55,515 nucleotides of DNA, taken from Subtercola sp. GTDB taxonomy: Bacteria; Actinomycetota; Actinomycetes; Actinomycetales; Microbacteriaceae. Of the stretch, positions 28,601 through 35,687 are shown piece after piece (the first letter of the stretch is position 1; each line of letters starts with the position of its first letter). The DNA lies in NCBI GenBank assembly GCA_025463745.1, contig JAODBB010000055.1, forward strand, positions 1 through 55,515. Reading direction: 5' to 3'. The translations under genes and the position numbers were made by a program. Below the pieces are notes generated by a model, which saw nothing but the letters and a program-made list of their open reading frames with translations, made no database searches and was not told where the DNA came from.

Positions 28601-28801
28601 GAACGAAAGACGAGACGATGCCGACAAGAACCCGGTCGGCTGCATTTCGGTGAGCAACTTCGCGGTGCTGTCGGTCGACGCCACATCGACCACGATCAGC
28701 GAGTCGGGCTGTCGCGTCTGGGCGCGAAGAGCCGCGAGCGTTCGCGGGAGACGCTCGGCCCCATTGTGGGCGACCAGTACGGCAGTTACTCGGGCTTGCA
28801 T
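25604..28801 (-). CDS. large GT2 glycosyltransferase with multi-pass membrane domain
   Basis: The 1065-residue protein has an N-terminal GT2 catalytic domain (about 1-230: AVLVAHNGAERLPRTLAALRAQ, VVDVASTDST, LLAHDTAPEPGAL), a basic linker, then about 12 membrane segments between roughly 365 and 760, an extracytoplasmic part, one more helix near 945-965 and a low-complexity Gly/Ala/Asp-rich tail. Such GT2-membrane fusions are common in actinobacteria beside DUF5719; the donor and acceptor are unknown, though a polyprenyl-linked cell-envelope glycan is likely. Its start is 203 bases downstream of whiB2, across a tandem-repeat region. Confidence 0.85.
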   Translation of the reverse strand: MQARVTAVLVAHNGAERLPRTLAALRAQTRQPDSLIVVDVASTDSTAKLLTEMQPTGFLSASSRLSFGVAVTHALGVVPPPGSDDEWLWLLAHDTAPEPGALAALLAAVEVNPSVAVAGPKQMEWDDSAFIAGFGESLTRFGASVPIVERELDQAQHERMSDVLGLGAAGMLVRHTVFNQLGGFDPALPTADNGLDFSIRVRLAGHRVIAVPSAKVATAGDGLSGPGTSIKGSQRRKRQTTRRSAQLHRRLVYAPAFAVVFHWLSLVPLAVLRSLFQVLRKQPGAVAGEFAAAFKTAFSGRVGAARRSIRTTKHAGWASLAPLRVPGAEVRRRNALVRELALSKARGSREELQFFSGGGAAIVAAAAVLGLVLFFPLFGANAIVGGSFLPLGADPAGLWAQVGYGWRDLGLGFTGASDPFAYILAIFGSLTFWSPSAALVVLYLIAFPLAALAAWFCAAKFTNRQGLRVFAAILWALAPPFLAALDGGQAGAIIAHLLLPWLFLAGISAARSWSSSAIASLLFAGVIAAAPSLWPALIVLWLGAVIVSRRAAMRYVGIPLPALVLVAPLAWEQLQRGNIFGLLADPGLPNAHTPTSLLDLLLGLPESGVGGWASIGSSVGMSSDTVMLIAFILLAPLALLAVVSLFLRRSGIAAVAAVVGILGFATAVAATLISVSSTGSLEISVWPGAGLSLYWLGLVGAATFGLSTFKRFASLPAVLAAFAIAILAVPVATSTLTATSDVHSSTGQSLPAFVTAEAASNPRVGTLVLNPQSDGGLAASIVHGTGATLETQSTLAATTSTVTPEAQNVAELVGNLASRSGTDASVQLAQLGIEFVVLAPPSVSSATPDAQAVVARSKSAFDSNASLTSIGQTFAGELWEITGTPGFSALPPISPTNTGTSAGLLILIIQAIVFGLALLLALPAGRLEAHGLRAATTLDEVGAGPDGGTGRRAVAGAGAGDGARVGDGADATEDANVSGNGNGNGGAGAGAAADVGDGADAAHANTRGDAGGPGEPGGARGDGAIPAESAPAESAYDPSDDELQIDRTDQELPTVVVGEGVRRGE

Positions 28802-28899
28802 CCACTCGACTCTAGACGCGGGCCTGCCCGAAACCGGATTGCCGCCCGGCGAGCCGCCGGTTGAGTCTGCGGGAAATGCGTGCGTGCGCGAGGAACAGG

Positions 28900-29011
28900 C
28901 CTGAGTGCTGACCCGCTTCGCTGCCGCCCAGCCTCGGTACTGACCAGCGTCAGAGCTGACGAGCCTCAGTGCCGACCAGTCTCGGTCTCACTCGGCCTGC
29001 GTGCCTAGCCG
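28900..29011. repeat. 16-bp tandem repeat, seven degenerate units
   Basis: Seven consecutive 16-bp units align without gaps, beginning at 28900, 28916, 28932, 28948, 28964, 28980 and 28996, with approximate consensus CCTCAGTGCTGACCAG. The last unit runs through the whiB2 stop codon. The array fills half of the space between whiB2 and the GT2 gene, both on the minus strand. The rest of that space (28802-28899) shows nothing recognisable. Confidence 0.8.
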
Positions 29012-29352
29012 GCCTGCTTACGCAACTTGCGGCGTTCACGCTCAGAGAGCCCGCCCCAGATGCCGAACCGCTCATCATTCGCGAGCGCGTACTCGAGGCA
29101 CTGAGCCTTGACTTCGCAGGTCTGGCAGATGCGCTTGGCGTCGCGAGTCGATCCGCCCTTTTCAGGGAAGAACGCCTCGGGATCGGTCTGCGCACACAGC
29201 GAATCTGTCTGCCAGGCGAGTTGGTTGTCATCGGCACCGATAGACGGTTGCCTGACACCGGGAACCCCCAGGTTGATGGGATCGACGAACCAGTCGTCTG
29301 GAGCCCCCGCGTGAAGGCCTGCGATCGGTCTTGGATTCACATCTGGCGACAT
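29005..29352 (-). CDS. whiB2: WhiB-family regulator, WhiB2/WhmD type
   Basis: The 115-residue protein has the WhiB cysteines C53, C76, C79 and C85, the FFPEKGGSTRDAK segment, the G-I-W-G-G turn and the tail RERRKLRK. The long N-terminal extension and this core match the WhiB2 group, which is needed for septation and division in mycobacteria and sporulation septation in Streptomyces. It is divergent from the GlxA-type regulator and near manA and DUF3499, as in other actinobacteria. Confidence 0.92.
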   Translation of the reverse strand: MSPDVNPRPIAGLHAGAPDDWFVDPINLGVPGVRQPSIGADDNQLAWQTDSLCAQTDPEAFFPEKGGSTRDAKRICQTCEVKAQCLEYALANDERFGIWGGLSERERRKLRKQAG

Positions 29353-29530
29353 ATCACGCCCTCCCTTCTCTCAAGCTTCGGCGTGCCGAGTCTTTCTAGA
29401 AAACCCCTATGAGTAATTACAGCCGTGTAGTTCGCTTACGTCAAGTCGCAGATCGTAAACCCTCAACTGCGCATCTAAGGTTTCGACACGAGGCGTTTGC
29501 CGGAAAGTTATGGCGGTTTATCGATGGTGC

Positions 29531-29536
29531 TAGATA
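29531..29536 (+). promoter_or_regulatory. -10 box of the GlxA-type regulator gene
   Basis: TAGATA lies ten bases before the ATG at 29547 and there is no purine-rich ribosome binding site between them. A transcript starting about seven bases past the box would have a leader of only a few bases. Confidence 0.45.
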
Positions 29537-29546
29537 AGCTGCCACC

Positions 29547-30542
29547 ATGCTGAAAAAAGTGGTTCTGCTCGCCCTCCCCCACGTCGCCCCCTTCGAGTTC
29601 GGCGTGGTGTGCGAGGTCTTCGGCATCGACCGCAGCGACATGGGCGGCCCCGCCTTCGACTTTCACATCGTGACGCCTGAGCCGGGGCCGGTCTCCACGA
29701 GCCTCGGATACACCATGCTGATCACCGAGGGGCTCGCCGCGGCAGACGACGCCGACCTGATAGCGGTTCCGGCTCACCTGATCGACCAGCCCGTGCATCC
29801 GGAGGTCGTACGGGTGCTGCGCGAGGCAGAAGCCCGCGGCGCCTGGATCTTGAGCGTCTGCAGCGGGGCCTTCACTCTCGCTGTGGCCGGCATTCTCGAC
29901 GGCCGCACGGCGACCACGCACTGGATGCACGCGGCCCGCCTTGCCGCTGACTACCCCCTCACCGTGGTGAACCCCGACGTGCTCTTCGTCGAAGACCGTC
30001 ACGTCATCTCGAGTGCGGGCACGGCCGCCGGAATCGACGCGTGCCTGCATCTGGTGCGCACCGAGCTCGGCGCCGCGGCCGCAAACGTGATCGCTCGGCG
30101 CATGGTGGTTCCGCCCCAGCGTTCGGGCGGCCAGTCGCAGTACATCGCCACCCCCGTGGCCCCGGTGCAGAGCGACTCATTCGCCGACGTGACGGAGTGG
30201 ATGCTGAACCATCTCGACCAAGAGCTCCCGGTCGACGAACTCGCCCGCCGTGCCCTCATGTCGGGGCGCACCTTCGCGCGCCGCTTTCGGGCCGACCTCG
30301 GCACCACTCCGGCCGCATGGCTCAACAAGCAGCGCCTCATCCGCGCCCAGCTCCTGCTCGAACAGAGTGACCTCGGTCTCGAGTCGGTCGCCGCCGAGAC
30401 AGGCTTCGGGTCGGCCGCCGTGATGCGGCATCACTTCGTGAAGGTTCTCGGCACGACTCCCGCCGCCTATCGGCGCACGTTCAGCGTCACAGATACTGCG
30501 CCCGAGCCCGAGCCCACCTTCGCCCTGGGTCTGCGGCAGTAG
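29547..30542 (+). CDS. GlxA-type AraC-family regulator with DJ-1/PfpI domain
   Basis: The 331-residue protein combines an N-terminal DJ-1/PfpI-like domain (about 3-180) with the cysteine elbow SVCSGAFTLAVAG (Cys105) and a C-terminal AraC double helix-turn-helix (about 225-320: LARRALMSGRTFARRFRADLGTTP and LESVAAETGFGSAAVMRHHF). Such proteins usually sense small nitrogen compounds or metabolites and activate neighbouring genes, but the ligand is not visible. It is convergent with manA and ends before a hairpin. Confidence 0.9.
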   Translation: MLKKVVLLALPHVAPFEFGVVCEVFGIDRSDMGGPAFDFHIVTPEPGPVSTSLGYTMLITEGLAAADDADLIAVPAHLIDQPVHPEVVRVLREAEARGAWILSVCSGAFTLAVAGILDGRTATTHWMHAARLAADYPLTVVNPDVLFVEDRHVISSAGTAAGIDACLHLVRTELGAAAANVIARRMVVPPQRSGGQSQYIATPVAPVQSDSFADVTEWMLNHLDQELPVDELARRALMSGRTFARRFRADLGTTPAAWLNKQRLIRAQLLLEQSDLGLESVAAETGFGSAAVMRHHFVKVLGTTPAAYRRTFSVTDTAPEPEPTFALGLRQ

Positions 30543-30567
30543 CTTCGCCCGCGCCGAGTGAGTCGCC

Positions 30568-30609
30568 TGCGCCGAAATGAGGCAGGCCTAGCCGCCTCCT
30601 TTCGGCGCA
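30568..30609. terminator. bidirectional terminator between glxA-type and manA genes
   Basis: Arms TGCGCCGAAA (30568-30577) and TTTCGGCGCA (30600-30609) pair perfectly, with an inner AGGC/GCCT pairing inside the loop. It separates two convergent genes. The outer arms are the same as those of the 17945-17986 element. Confidence 0.8.
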
Positions 30610-30637
30610 GCAGTCGCACAGGCGCAGCAGTCTCACA
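30604..30637. repeat. 17-bp direct tandem duplication
   Basis: GGCGCAGCAGTCGCACA (30604-30620) is followed directly by a copy with one change (30621-30637). The first copy starts within the right arm of the terminator hairpin. Confidence 0.8.
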
Positions 30638-30661
30638 GAGGGAATGGTCTCGATCCGGGAG

Positions 30662-31921
30662 TCAGGCCGCGGCGCCCGGAGCGGCGAGAAAGAGTTCGCC
30701 GGCGCCCACGAAAGTGAGGGCGCCCTCGGCGGGAGTGATGTAGAACGATTCGCCGCGCGTAACCTCGACCGAGCCCGTCGACGACGAGACCGTGACCGCT
30801 CCGGCCGTGCAAATGACGATGGCCGGGCCGTCGGGGGTGAACGACGCAGTGGTCGCGCTCGAGAATGCCCCACCGAGGGCCACGCGCACGAGCACGAAGT
30901 CGATGATGTCGGGCTGGTACACCTCTACCCCTGCGGCCGGATGCTCGGGCTCGAGGTAGGGCACGGGTACCGACTCGAAGTGCAGCACATGAAGCAACTC
31001 GGGCACGTCGATGTATTTGGGGGTGAGCCCGCCGCGCAGCACATTATCTGACGCGGCCATCAGTTCGACGCCTAGCCCGCGCAGATAGGCGTGGATGTTG
31101 CCGGCCGGCAAATACAGCGCCTCGCCGCGTTTCAGCGTCACGCGGTTGAGCAGCAGCGACAAGACCACTCCGGGATCGCCCGGGTATTCGGCCGCGAGTG
31201 AGCGCACGGTGTCGAGCGCGTCGCCGAACTCGTTCGATTCGCCAGCGCCGGCGGCCGCTGTGAGAACCCCGTCTGCTCCGACCAGCGCCGTGACCTGCGC
31301 CACCAGCGCAACCACCTGCTCCGAGCCCGAGAGCAGCCATTCCACGCTCGTGCGCAGCGCCTCGGCTGAAGATCCGCGCAACTGCGACTCGAGTGCAGCC
31401 AACGGTTCGGGCTCGGGTACGGCGGAACGGGCATCCGCTGCCTTCAGCACAGCGATCACGCCGCGGATCTCGTCGACCGGCCGAAAGCCGCAGAGCGCAT
31501 CGAAGGTCTCGCTCAGCGCGAAGATCACCTCGGGTTTGTGCAGCGCGTCTTTGTAGTTGCGGTTCGGCGCGTCGGCTGCGAGACCTGCGGCGTTTTCGCG
31601 CTCGAACCCTGCCTTGGCCATGCCGAGTGTGGGATGCGCCTGCAGCGAAAGCGGCGAGTCGGCGGCGAGGATCTTCAACAGAAATGGGAGATGCCCGTGC
31701 GAACCGGCGGCACGCGCGGGGTCGTTCGTAATCCACTCGGCGAGCGTCGCCGCCCCACCGGTCTGCTCCGGATGCACGATCACACTCGGTGAGCCCGGAT
31801 GCGCCCCCAGCCACAGCTCGGCTTCGGGCTTGCCGGTGGGCGGCAGACCCAGCAGATCGGTGATGGCCCGCGCAGACCCCCAGGCGTAGTCTCTAGGCGT
31901 GTTGGTGATCTGCACAAACAT
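30662..31921 (-). CDS. manA: mannose-6-phosphate isomerase, class I
   Basis: ManA interconverts fructose-6-phosphate and mannose-6-phosphate, feeding GDP-mannose synthesis. The 419-residue product shows the zinc site residues in L-Q-A-H-P (Gln94, His96), H-K-P-E (Glu131) and LPAGNIHAYLRGLGVELMAASDNVLRGG with the later His and the catalytic Arg. GGGGAAGG precedes the ATG. It plausibly supplies precursor to the mannose/GDP-6-deoxyhexose polysaccharide locus a few kb away, where the Gmd enzymes use GDP-mannose (inference). Confidence 0.96.
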   Translation of the reverse strand: MFVQITNTPRDYAWGSARAITDLLGLPPTGKPEAELWLGAHPGSPSVIVHPEQTGGAATLAEWITNDPARAAGSHGHLPFLLKILAADSPLSLQAHPTLGMAKAGFERENAAGLAADAPNRNYKDALHKPEVIFALSETFDALCGFRPVDEIRGVIAVLKAADARSAVPEPEPLAALESQLRGSSAEALRTSVEWLLSGSEQVVALVAQVTALVGADGVLTAAAGAGESNEFGDALDTVRSLAAEYPGDPGVVLSLLLNRVTLKRGEALYLPAGNIHAYLRGLGVELMAASDNVLRGGLTPKYIDVPELLHVLHFESVPVPYLEPEHPAAGVEVYQPDIIDFVLVRVALGGAFSSATTASFTPDGPAIVICTAGAVTVSSSTGSVEVTRGESFYITPAEGALTFVGAGELFLAAPGAAA

Positions 31922-31967
31922 GGTGAACCTTCCCCGAGCGAGTCTTATACAAAACTACCAATGAGGT

Positions 31968-31995
31968 TTGACGCGCCTTGACCGGGTCTTAGGCT
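31968..31995 (+). promoter_or_regulatory. promoter upstream of the acyl-CoA dehydrogenase gene
   Basis: TTGACG (31968-31973) and TAGGCT (31990-31995) are separated by 16 bases, a fair match to a primary sigma promoter. The leader would be about 110 bases and would contain the hairpin element at 32021-32067. Confidence 0.5.
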
Positions 31996-32020
31996 GACGA
32001 CGGTTTTTCCCCATCGAACC

Positions 32021-32067
32021 CTCCCAACGTCGCGAGCGACGCGCGGAGCCTCCGTTCGACGGGACCC
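32021..32067 (+). repeat. hairpin repeat element, copy A
   Basis: This 47-bp element contains stem CGTCG/CGACG with loop CGAG, then CGCGGAGCCTCCG. It aligns without gaps to 34623-34669 at 37 of 47 positions. One stem pair changes from T-A here to C-G in the other copy, so pairing is kept. It lies in the predicted leader of the acyl-CoA dehydrogenase gene. Confidence 0.65.
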
Positions 32068-32112
32068 GGTGCAGTGTCTACCGCCTCAGAGCACGCGAAT
32101 GGATGATCGACC

Positions 32113-33321
32113 ATGACTCTCATACACGAACAGACCACCGCTTTCGAGCCTCTGGTCAGCGATTTCTACGGCTACTACAACTTGCTCACCGAGCAGGAGA
32201 AGGAGTCTCTCGCCGCCCTCCGGTCGTACCTCGAAACCGAGGTGAAGCCACTCGTGAACGACCTGTGGGAGCGCGCAGAGTTTCCGCACCAGGTGATCAA
32301 GCGCCTCGCCGAACTGGGGCTGTACCGATTCGCCTGGAAAGAGACGAAGACGTTCGAGAACTCGGCCGTCTTCCGCGGGTTCGTGGCGCTCGAACTCGCC
32401 CGTGTCGACGCCTCGATCGCCACGCACGTCGGCGTGCACAACGGTCTGGCCATGGGCTCGATCAGTGTCGCCGGCTCCGACGAGCAGAAAGCGCAATGGC
32501 TGCCGAAGATGGCGGCGGGCGACATCGTGGGCGCCTTCGGCCTCACCGAACCCGACTCCGGCTCCGACTCGGCACAGGGTCTGCGCACGGTCGCAAGCCG
32601 CGACGCCGAGACCGGCGACTGGATTCTCAACGGCTCGAAGCGCTGGATCGGCAACGCGACCTTCAGCGACATCACCATCATCTGGGCCAAGAGCGCCGAA
32701 GACGGCCAGGTGAAGGGGTTCATCGTGAAGACCGACAGCCCTGGCTACACCGCCACCAAGATCGAGGGCAAACAGAGCCTCCGCATCGTGCAGAACGCCG
32801 ACATCACGCTCGAGAACGTGCGAGTGCCCGAGTCGCTGCGCCTGCAGAACGGCAAAAGCTTCAAAGACACCGCCAGGGTACTGCGTCTCACTCGCGCAGA
32901 GGTGGCCTGGGCATCGGTCGGCAACTCGATCGGCGCCTACGAGGCCGCCGTTCGGTACACCAAGCAGCGGGTACAGTTCGGAAAGCCGATCGCCTCGCAC
33001 CAGCTCGTGCAAGACCTCCTCGTGAAGAGCCTCGGCAACATCACCGCGAGCCTGGCCATGGTGGTGCGCGTGTCGCAGATGCTCGACGAAGGCACCCAGC
33101 GTGACGAGCACTCCGCGCTGGCCAAGGCCTATGCCACGGCGCGAATGCGCGAAACCGTGGCCTGGTGCCGCGAGGCGCTCGGCGGCAATGGCATCGTGCT
33201 GGAGTACGACGTGGCGCGCCACTTCGCCGACGCCGAGGCGCTGTATTCCTACGAAGGCACACGCGAGATGAACACGCTCATCGTCGGCCGTTCCATCACG
33301 GGGTTTGCTGCCTTCGTGTAA
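32113..33321 (+). CDS. acyl-CoA dehydrogenase family flavoprotein (glutaryl-CoA dehydrogenase-like)
   Basis: The 402-residue protein has the three acyl-CoA dehydrogenase domains: an N-terminal helical part, a middle beta domain with FGLTEPDSGSDSAQGLRT and WILNGSKRWIGNATFSD, and the C-terminal helical domain ending in Y-S-Y-E-G-T-R-E-M-N, where Glu381 is at the position of the catalytic base. The Y-E-G-T placement and WIGNA motif fit the glutaryl-CoA dehydrogenase branch, but the substrate cannot be fixed. No electron-transfer flavoprotein gene is adjacent. It appears monocistronic with a long leader. Confidence 0.88.
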   Translation: MTLIHEQTTAFEPLVSDFYGYYNLLTEQEKESLAALRSYLETEVKPLVNDLWERAEFPHQVIKRLAELGLYRFAWKETKTFENSAVFRGFVALELARVDASIATHVGVHNGLAMGSISVAGSDEQKAQWLPKMAAGDIVGAFGLTEPDSGSDSAQGLRTVASRDAETGDWILNGSKRWIGNATFSDITIIWAKSAEDGQVKGFIVKTDSPGYTATKIEGKQSLRIVQNADITLENVRVPESLRLQNGKSFKDTARVLRLTRAEVAWASVGNSIGAYEAAVRYTKQRVQFGKPIASHQLVQDLLVKSLGNITASLAMVVRVSQMLDEGTQRDEHSALAKAYATARMRETVAWCREALGGNGIVLEYDVARHFADAEALYSYEGTREMNTLIVGRSITGFAAFV

Positions 33322-33425
33322 CGTCCCTCCCCACCCGCAGGAGTGGGCCCATTTGCTTCCTTGGTATAACGATTGGAGCCGGTAAGGCATCCTGTCAGCA
33401 AGGCCCTGGGTAGCCTTAGTGCCTG

Positions 33426-34889
33426 ATGCCAAGCTCCCCCGCCTTCGACCCAGCGCAGGCCACCTCCCCGCGGCCGATGCCGGCGATGACGGATGCCCGC
33501 CCCGCCCCGCCCGGCCGCATCCGCCTCGCCGGGCTGGTGTTGTTCACCGCCCTCGGCGGGGATGCCTGGCAGAGCCTGCTCGGCTGGCCGGCCTTCATCG
33601 TGCTCGTCGTCGCACTGACCGCGGCGTGCGTCGTCTCGCTGGTGCGCAGTCATCGCGCGGCGTCGCTACCACTCTCGCGGTACTCGAAGCCACTGGTTGC
33701 GTTTCTGGTGCTCTGCACGGCGTCGATCATCTGGTCGCAGTACCCGAGTGCGACGGTTCTCGGCATCACGTCGCAGTGGCTGGCCGCCATCGCGGGGTTC
33801 TTTCTCGCCGTGTCGTTCTCGTGGCTCGAGATTCTGCGCGCATTAGGAACGGCGTTGCGCTGGCTACTGGGCCTCTCCCTCGTTTTCGAGCTCATTGTGG
33901 CTCTCTTCGTTCGCCATCCGGTGGGCGCACCGTGGCTGCTCGACCCGTGGCACCAGCCGCCGGGCGACTACCAATGGAGCGAGGGCAACCTCTTCAACGG
34001 CGTAGCGATTCAGGGCATCGTGGGCAACCGCAACCTGCTCGCGTTTCTGGTATTGCTCGCGCTCATCGTCTTCACGATCGAGCTCGTCGAGAAGACCCGG
34101 CCGCCCCTCACGGCAGCCTTCTGGATCGGCGTGGCACTGCTCGAACACGCTCTGACCCGTTCGGCGACTGTGCTCTTGGCGACCATCGGGGTGGCCTTCG
34201 TCTTCGTGGTCGCGATGATCATCCGTCGGGTGCCCGTGCCCAAGCGGCTGATCATGTATCCGATCGGCCTCGTCGGGCTGCTCGGCCTCGTCGTCGTCAC
34301 CCTGAACCTCTCCGACCATCTCTTTCCGCTGCTGCACCGCGGCGACACACTGACCGGCCGCGTCGAGATCTGGAACACGGTGCTGAACCTGGCCTGGCAG
34401 CATCCGGTTCTCGGCTGGGGCTGGGTGAGCTATTGGGCGCCCTGGGCCGAGCCGTTCAAGAACCTCATCGTCATCAACGGAACCGTGTATCTGCAGGCTC
34501 ACAACGCCTGGATCGACGTCTTTTTGCAGCTCGGCCTGGTCGGTCTGTTCGTCTTCTCGTGTCTGATCGCAGCCACGGCTGTGCGGTCCTGGTGGATGGC
34601 CGTCGACCCTCCCCTAGGGCCACTCCCCACGCCGCAAACGGCGCGCGGAGCCTCCGGCCGGCGGGGGCCCACCTCACCCGTGGTTGGCGTACCGACGCCC
34701 TACCAGGCCATCGCACTCTTACCGCTGCTCGTGCTGGCGGCCCTCGTCATCCAGAGCCTCACCGAGAGCCGGCTCATCGTCGAAGGCAACTTTCTGCTGC
34801 TGGTGTTGCTCGCCACCAAGGTCAAAATCGACCCGCTGCCTCTCGGCCCGCTGCCTCTCGGCCCGCCACCTCGATCTGTCGCGGGCTAG
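33426..34889 (+). CDS. O-antigen ligase-like membrane protein (WaaL/Wzy superfamily)
   Basis: The 487-residue protein has about ten membrane segments and a large extracytoplasmic loop between roughly 155 and 200 followed by RNLLAFLVLLALI, and a second loop with TGRVEIWNTVLNLAWQHPVLGWGWVSYW, which is the typical Wzy_C/O-antigen ligase signature. Enzymes of this type polymerise or ligate lipid-linked glycans outside the membrane. Residues about 397-420 form a Pro/Arg/Gly-rich loop encoded by the repeat at 34623-34670. ATG 33426 is used with no clear ribosome binding site; ATG 33483 is possible. It starts the polysaccharide locus. Confidence 0.85.
   Translation: MPSSPAFDPAQATSPRPMPAMTDARPAPPGRIRLAGLVLFTALGGDAWQSLLGWPAFIVLVVALTAACVVSLVRSHRAASLPLSRYSKPLVAFLVLCTASIIWSQYPSATVLGITSQWLAAIAGFFLAVSFSWLEILRALGTALRWLLGLSLVFELIVALFVRHPVGAPWLLDPWHQPPGDYQWSEGNLFNGVAIQGIVGNRNLLAFLVLLALIVFTIELVEKTRPPLTAAFWIGVALLEHALTRSATVLLATIGVAFVFVVAMIIRRVPVPKRLIMYPIGLVGLLGLVVVTLNLSDHLFPLLHRGDTLTGRVEIWNTVLNLAWQHPVLGWGWVSYWAPWAEPFKNLIVINGTVYLQAHNAWIDVFLQLGLVGLFVFSCLIAATAVRSWWMAVDPPLGPLPTPQTARGASGRRGPTSPVVGVPTPYQAIALLPLLVLAALVIQSLTESRLIVEGNFLLLVLLATKVKIDPLPLGPLPLGPPPRSVAG
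34623..34670 (+). repeat. hairpin repeat element, copy B, inside the O-antigen-ligase-like gene
   Basis: This copy has stem CGCCG/CGGCG with loop CAAA followed by CGCGGAGCCTCCG, aligned to 32021-32067. It is in frame within the gene and encodes part of a low-complexity loop, suggesting insertion of a mobile palindromic repeat that was tolerated. Confidence 0.6.
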
Positions 34890-34901
34890 TGCGGCAGCGC
34901 G

Positions 34902-35687
34902 TCAGCGATCGAACGACTCTCGCAGCGCCGCAATACCGTCGGTGGCCCCGCCGTCGAAGACCACATTGCCGTGTGAGAGCACAAGAACGCGGTCGCAGAG
35001 GTCTTCCACCTGAGAGGCCGAATGGCTGACCAGGATGATCGTGCGGCCCTCCTGCTGGAACTCCTTGATCTTCGCCATGCACTTCTCTTGGAAAGGCTCA
35101 TCCCCCACCGCCAGAACCTCGTCGACCAGCAGAATGTCGGGGTCGACGTGCACAGCGATTGCGAACGCGAGCCGCACGTACATGCCCGAGGAGTAGAACT
35201 TGACCTGGGTGTCGATGAACGCCTCGATCTCGCTGAAGTCGACGATCGACTGAAAGTACTCGTCGGTCTGCTTGCGACTCAGGCCGAGAATCGAGCTGTT
35301 CAGGTAGACATTCTCGCGCCCGGTGAGATCGGGGTGAAAACCCGCGCCGAGCTCGAGCAGGGCGGCCAGTCGACCCCGGCGCTCTACGAAACCATCGTTG
35401 GGCTCGATGATGCCACCGAGTACCTTGAGCAACGTGCTCTTTCCGGAGCCGTTGGCCCCGACGAGCCCGAGCGTGGTACCGGCCGTGATCTCGAAGTTCA
35501 CGTCGCGCAAGGCCCAGAAGTCGTCTTTGTGCTTCTGCGAACGCCCGAAATTCACGATGCGCTCTTTGAGCGACTTCTCTTTTCTGATGACGAATCGCTT
35601 CGATACGTTTTCTGCCCGAACCACGACGGGGAGTTGCGCGCCGCCTCTGTTTGCTGTTCCGCTCGCGGTCACATCACTCACCGTCAT
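34902..35687 (-). CDS. polysaccharide ABC exporter ATP-binding protein (Wzt/TagH type)
   Basis: The 261-residue ATPase has Walker A G-A-N-G-S-G-K-S-T (about 77-85), the family-specific ELGAGFHPDLTGRENVYLNSSILG, signature YSSGMYVRLAFA and Walker B ILLVDEVLAVGD with SHSASQVEDLCDRV. It lacks the C-terminal carbohydrate-binding domain of O9a-type Wzt, so export need not await a chain-end signal. ATG at 35687 shares one base with the permease stop (TGATG), implying coupling. Convergent with the ligase-like gene 12 bases away. Confidence 0.94.
   Translation of the reverse strand: MTVSDVTASGTANRGGAQLPVVVRAENVSKRFVIRKEKSLKERIVNFGRSQKHKDDFWALRDVNFEITAGTTLGLVGANGSGKSTLLKVLGGIIEPNDGFVERRGRLAALLELGAGFHPDLTGRENVYLNSSILGLSRKQTDEYFQSIVDFSEIEAFIDTQVKFYSSGMYVRLAFAIAVHVDPDILLVDEVLAVGDEPFQEKCMAKIKEFQQEGRTIILVSHSASQVEDLCDRVLVLSHGNVVFDGGATDGIAALRESFDR

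Noticed and set aside
33324-33350. Terminator after the acyl-CoA dehydrogenase gene
   Set aside because: Only a five-base CCCAC/GTGGG stem was seen, too weak to call.
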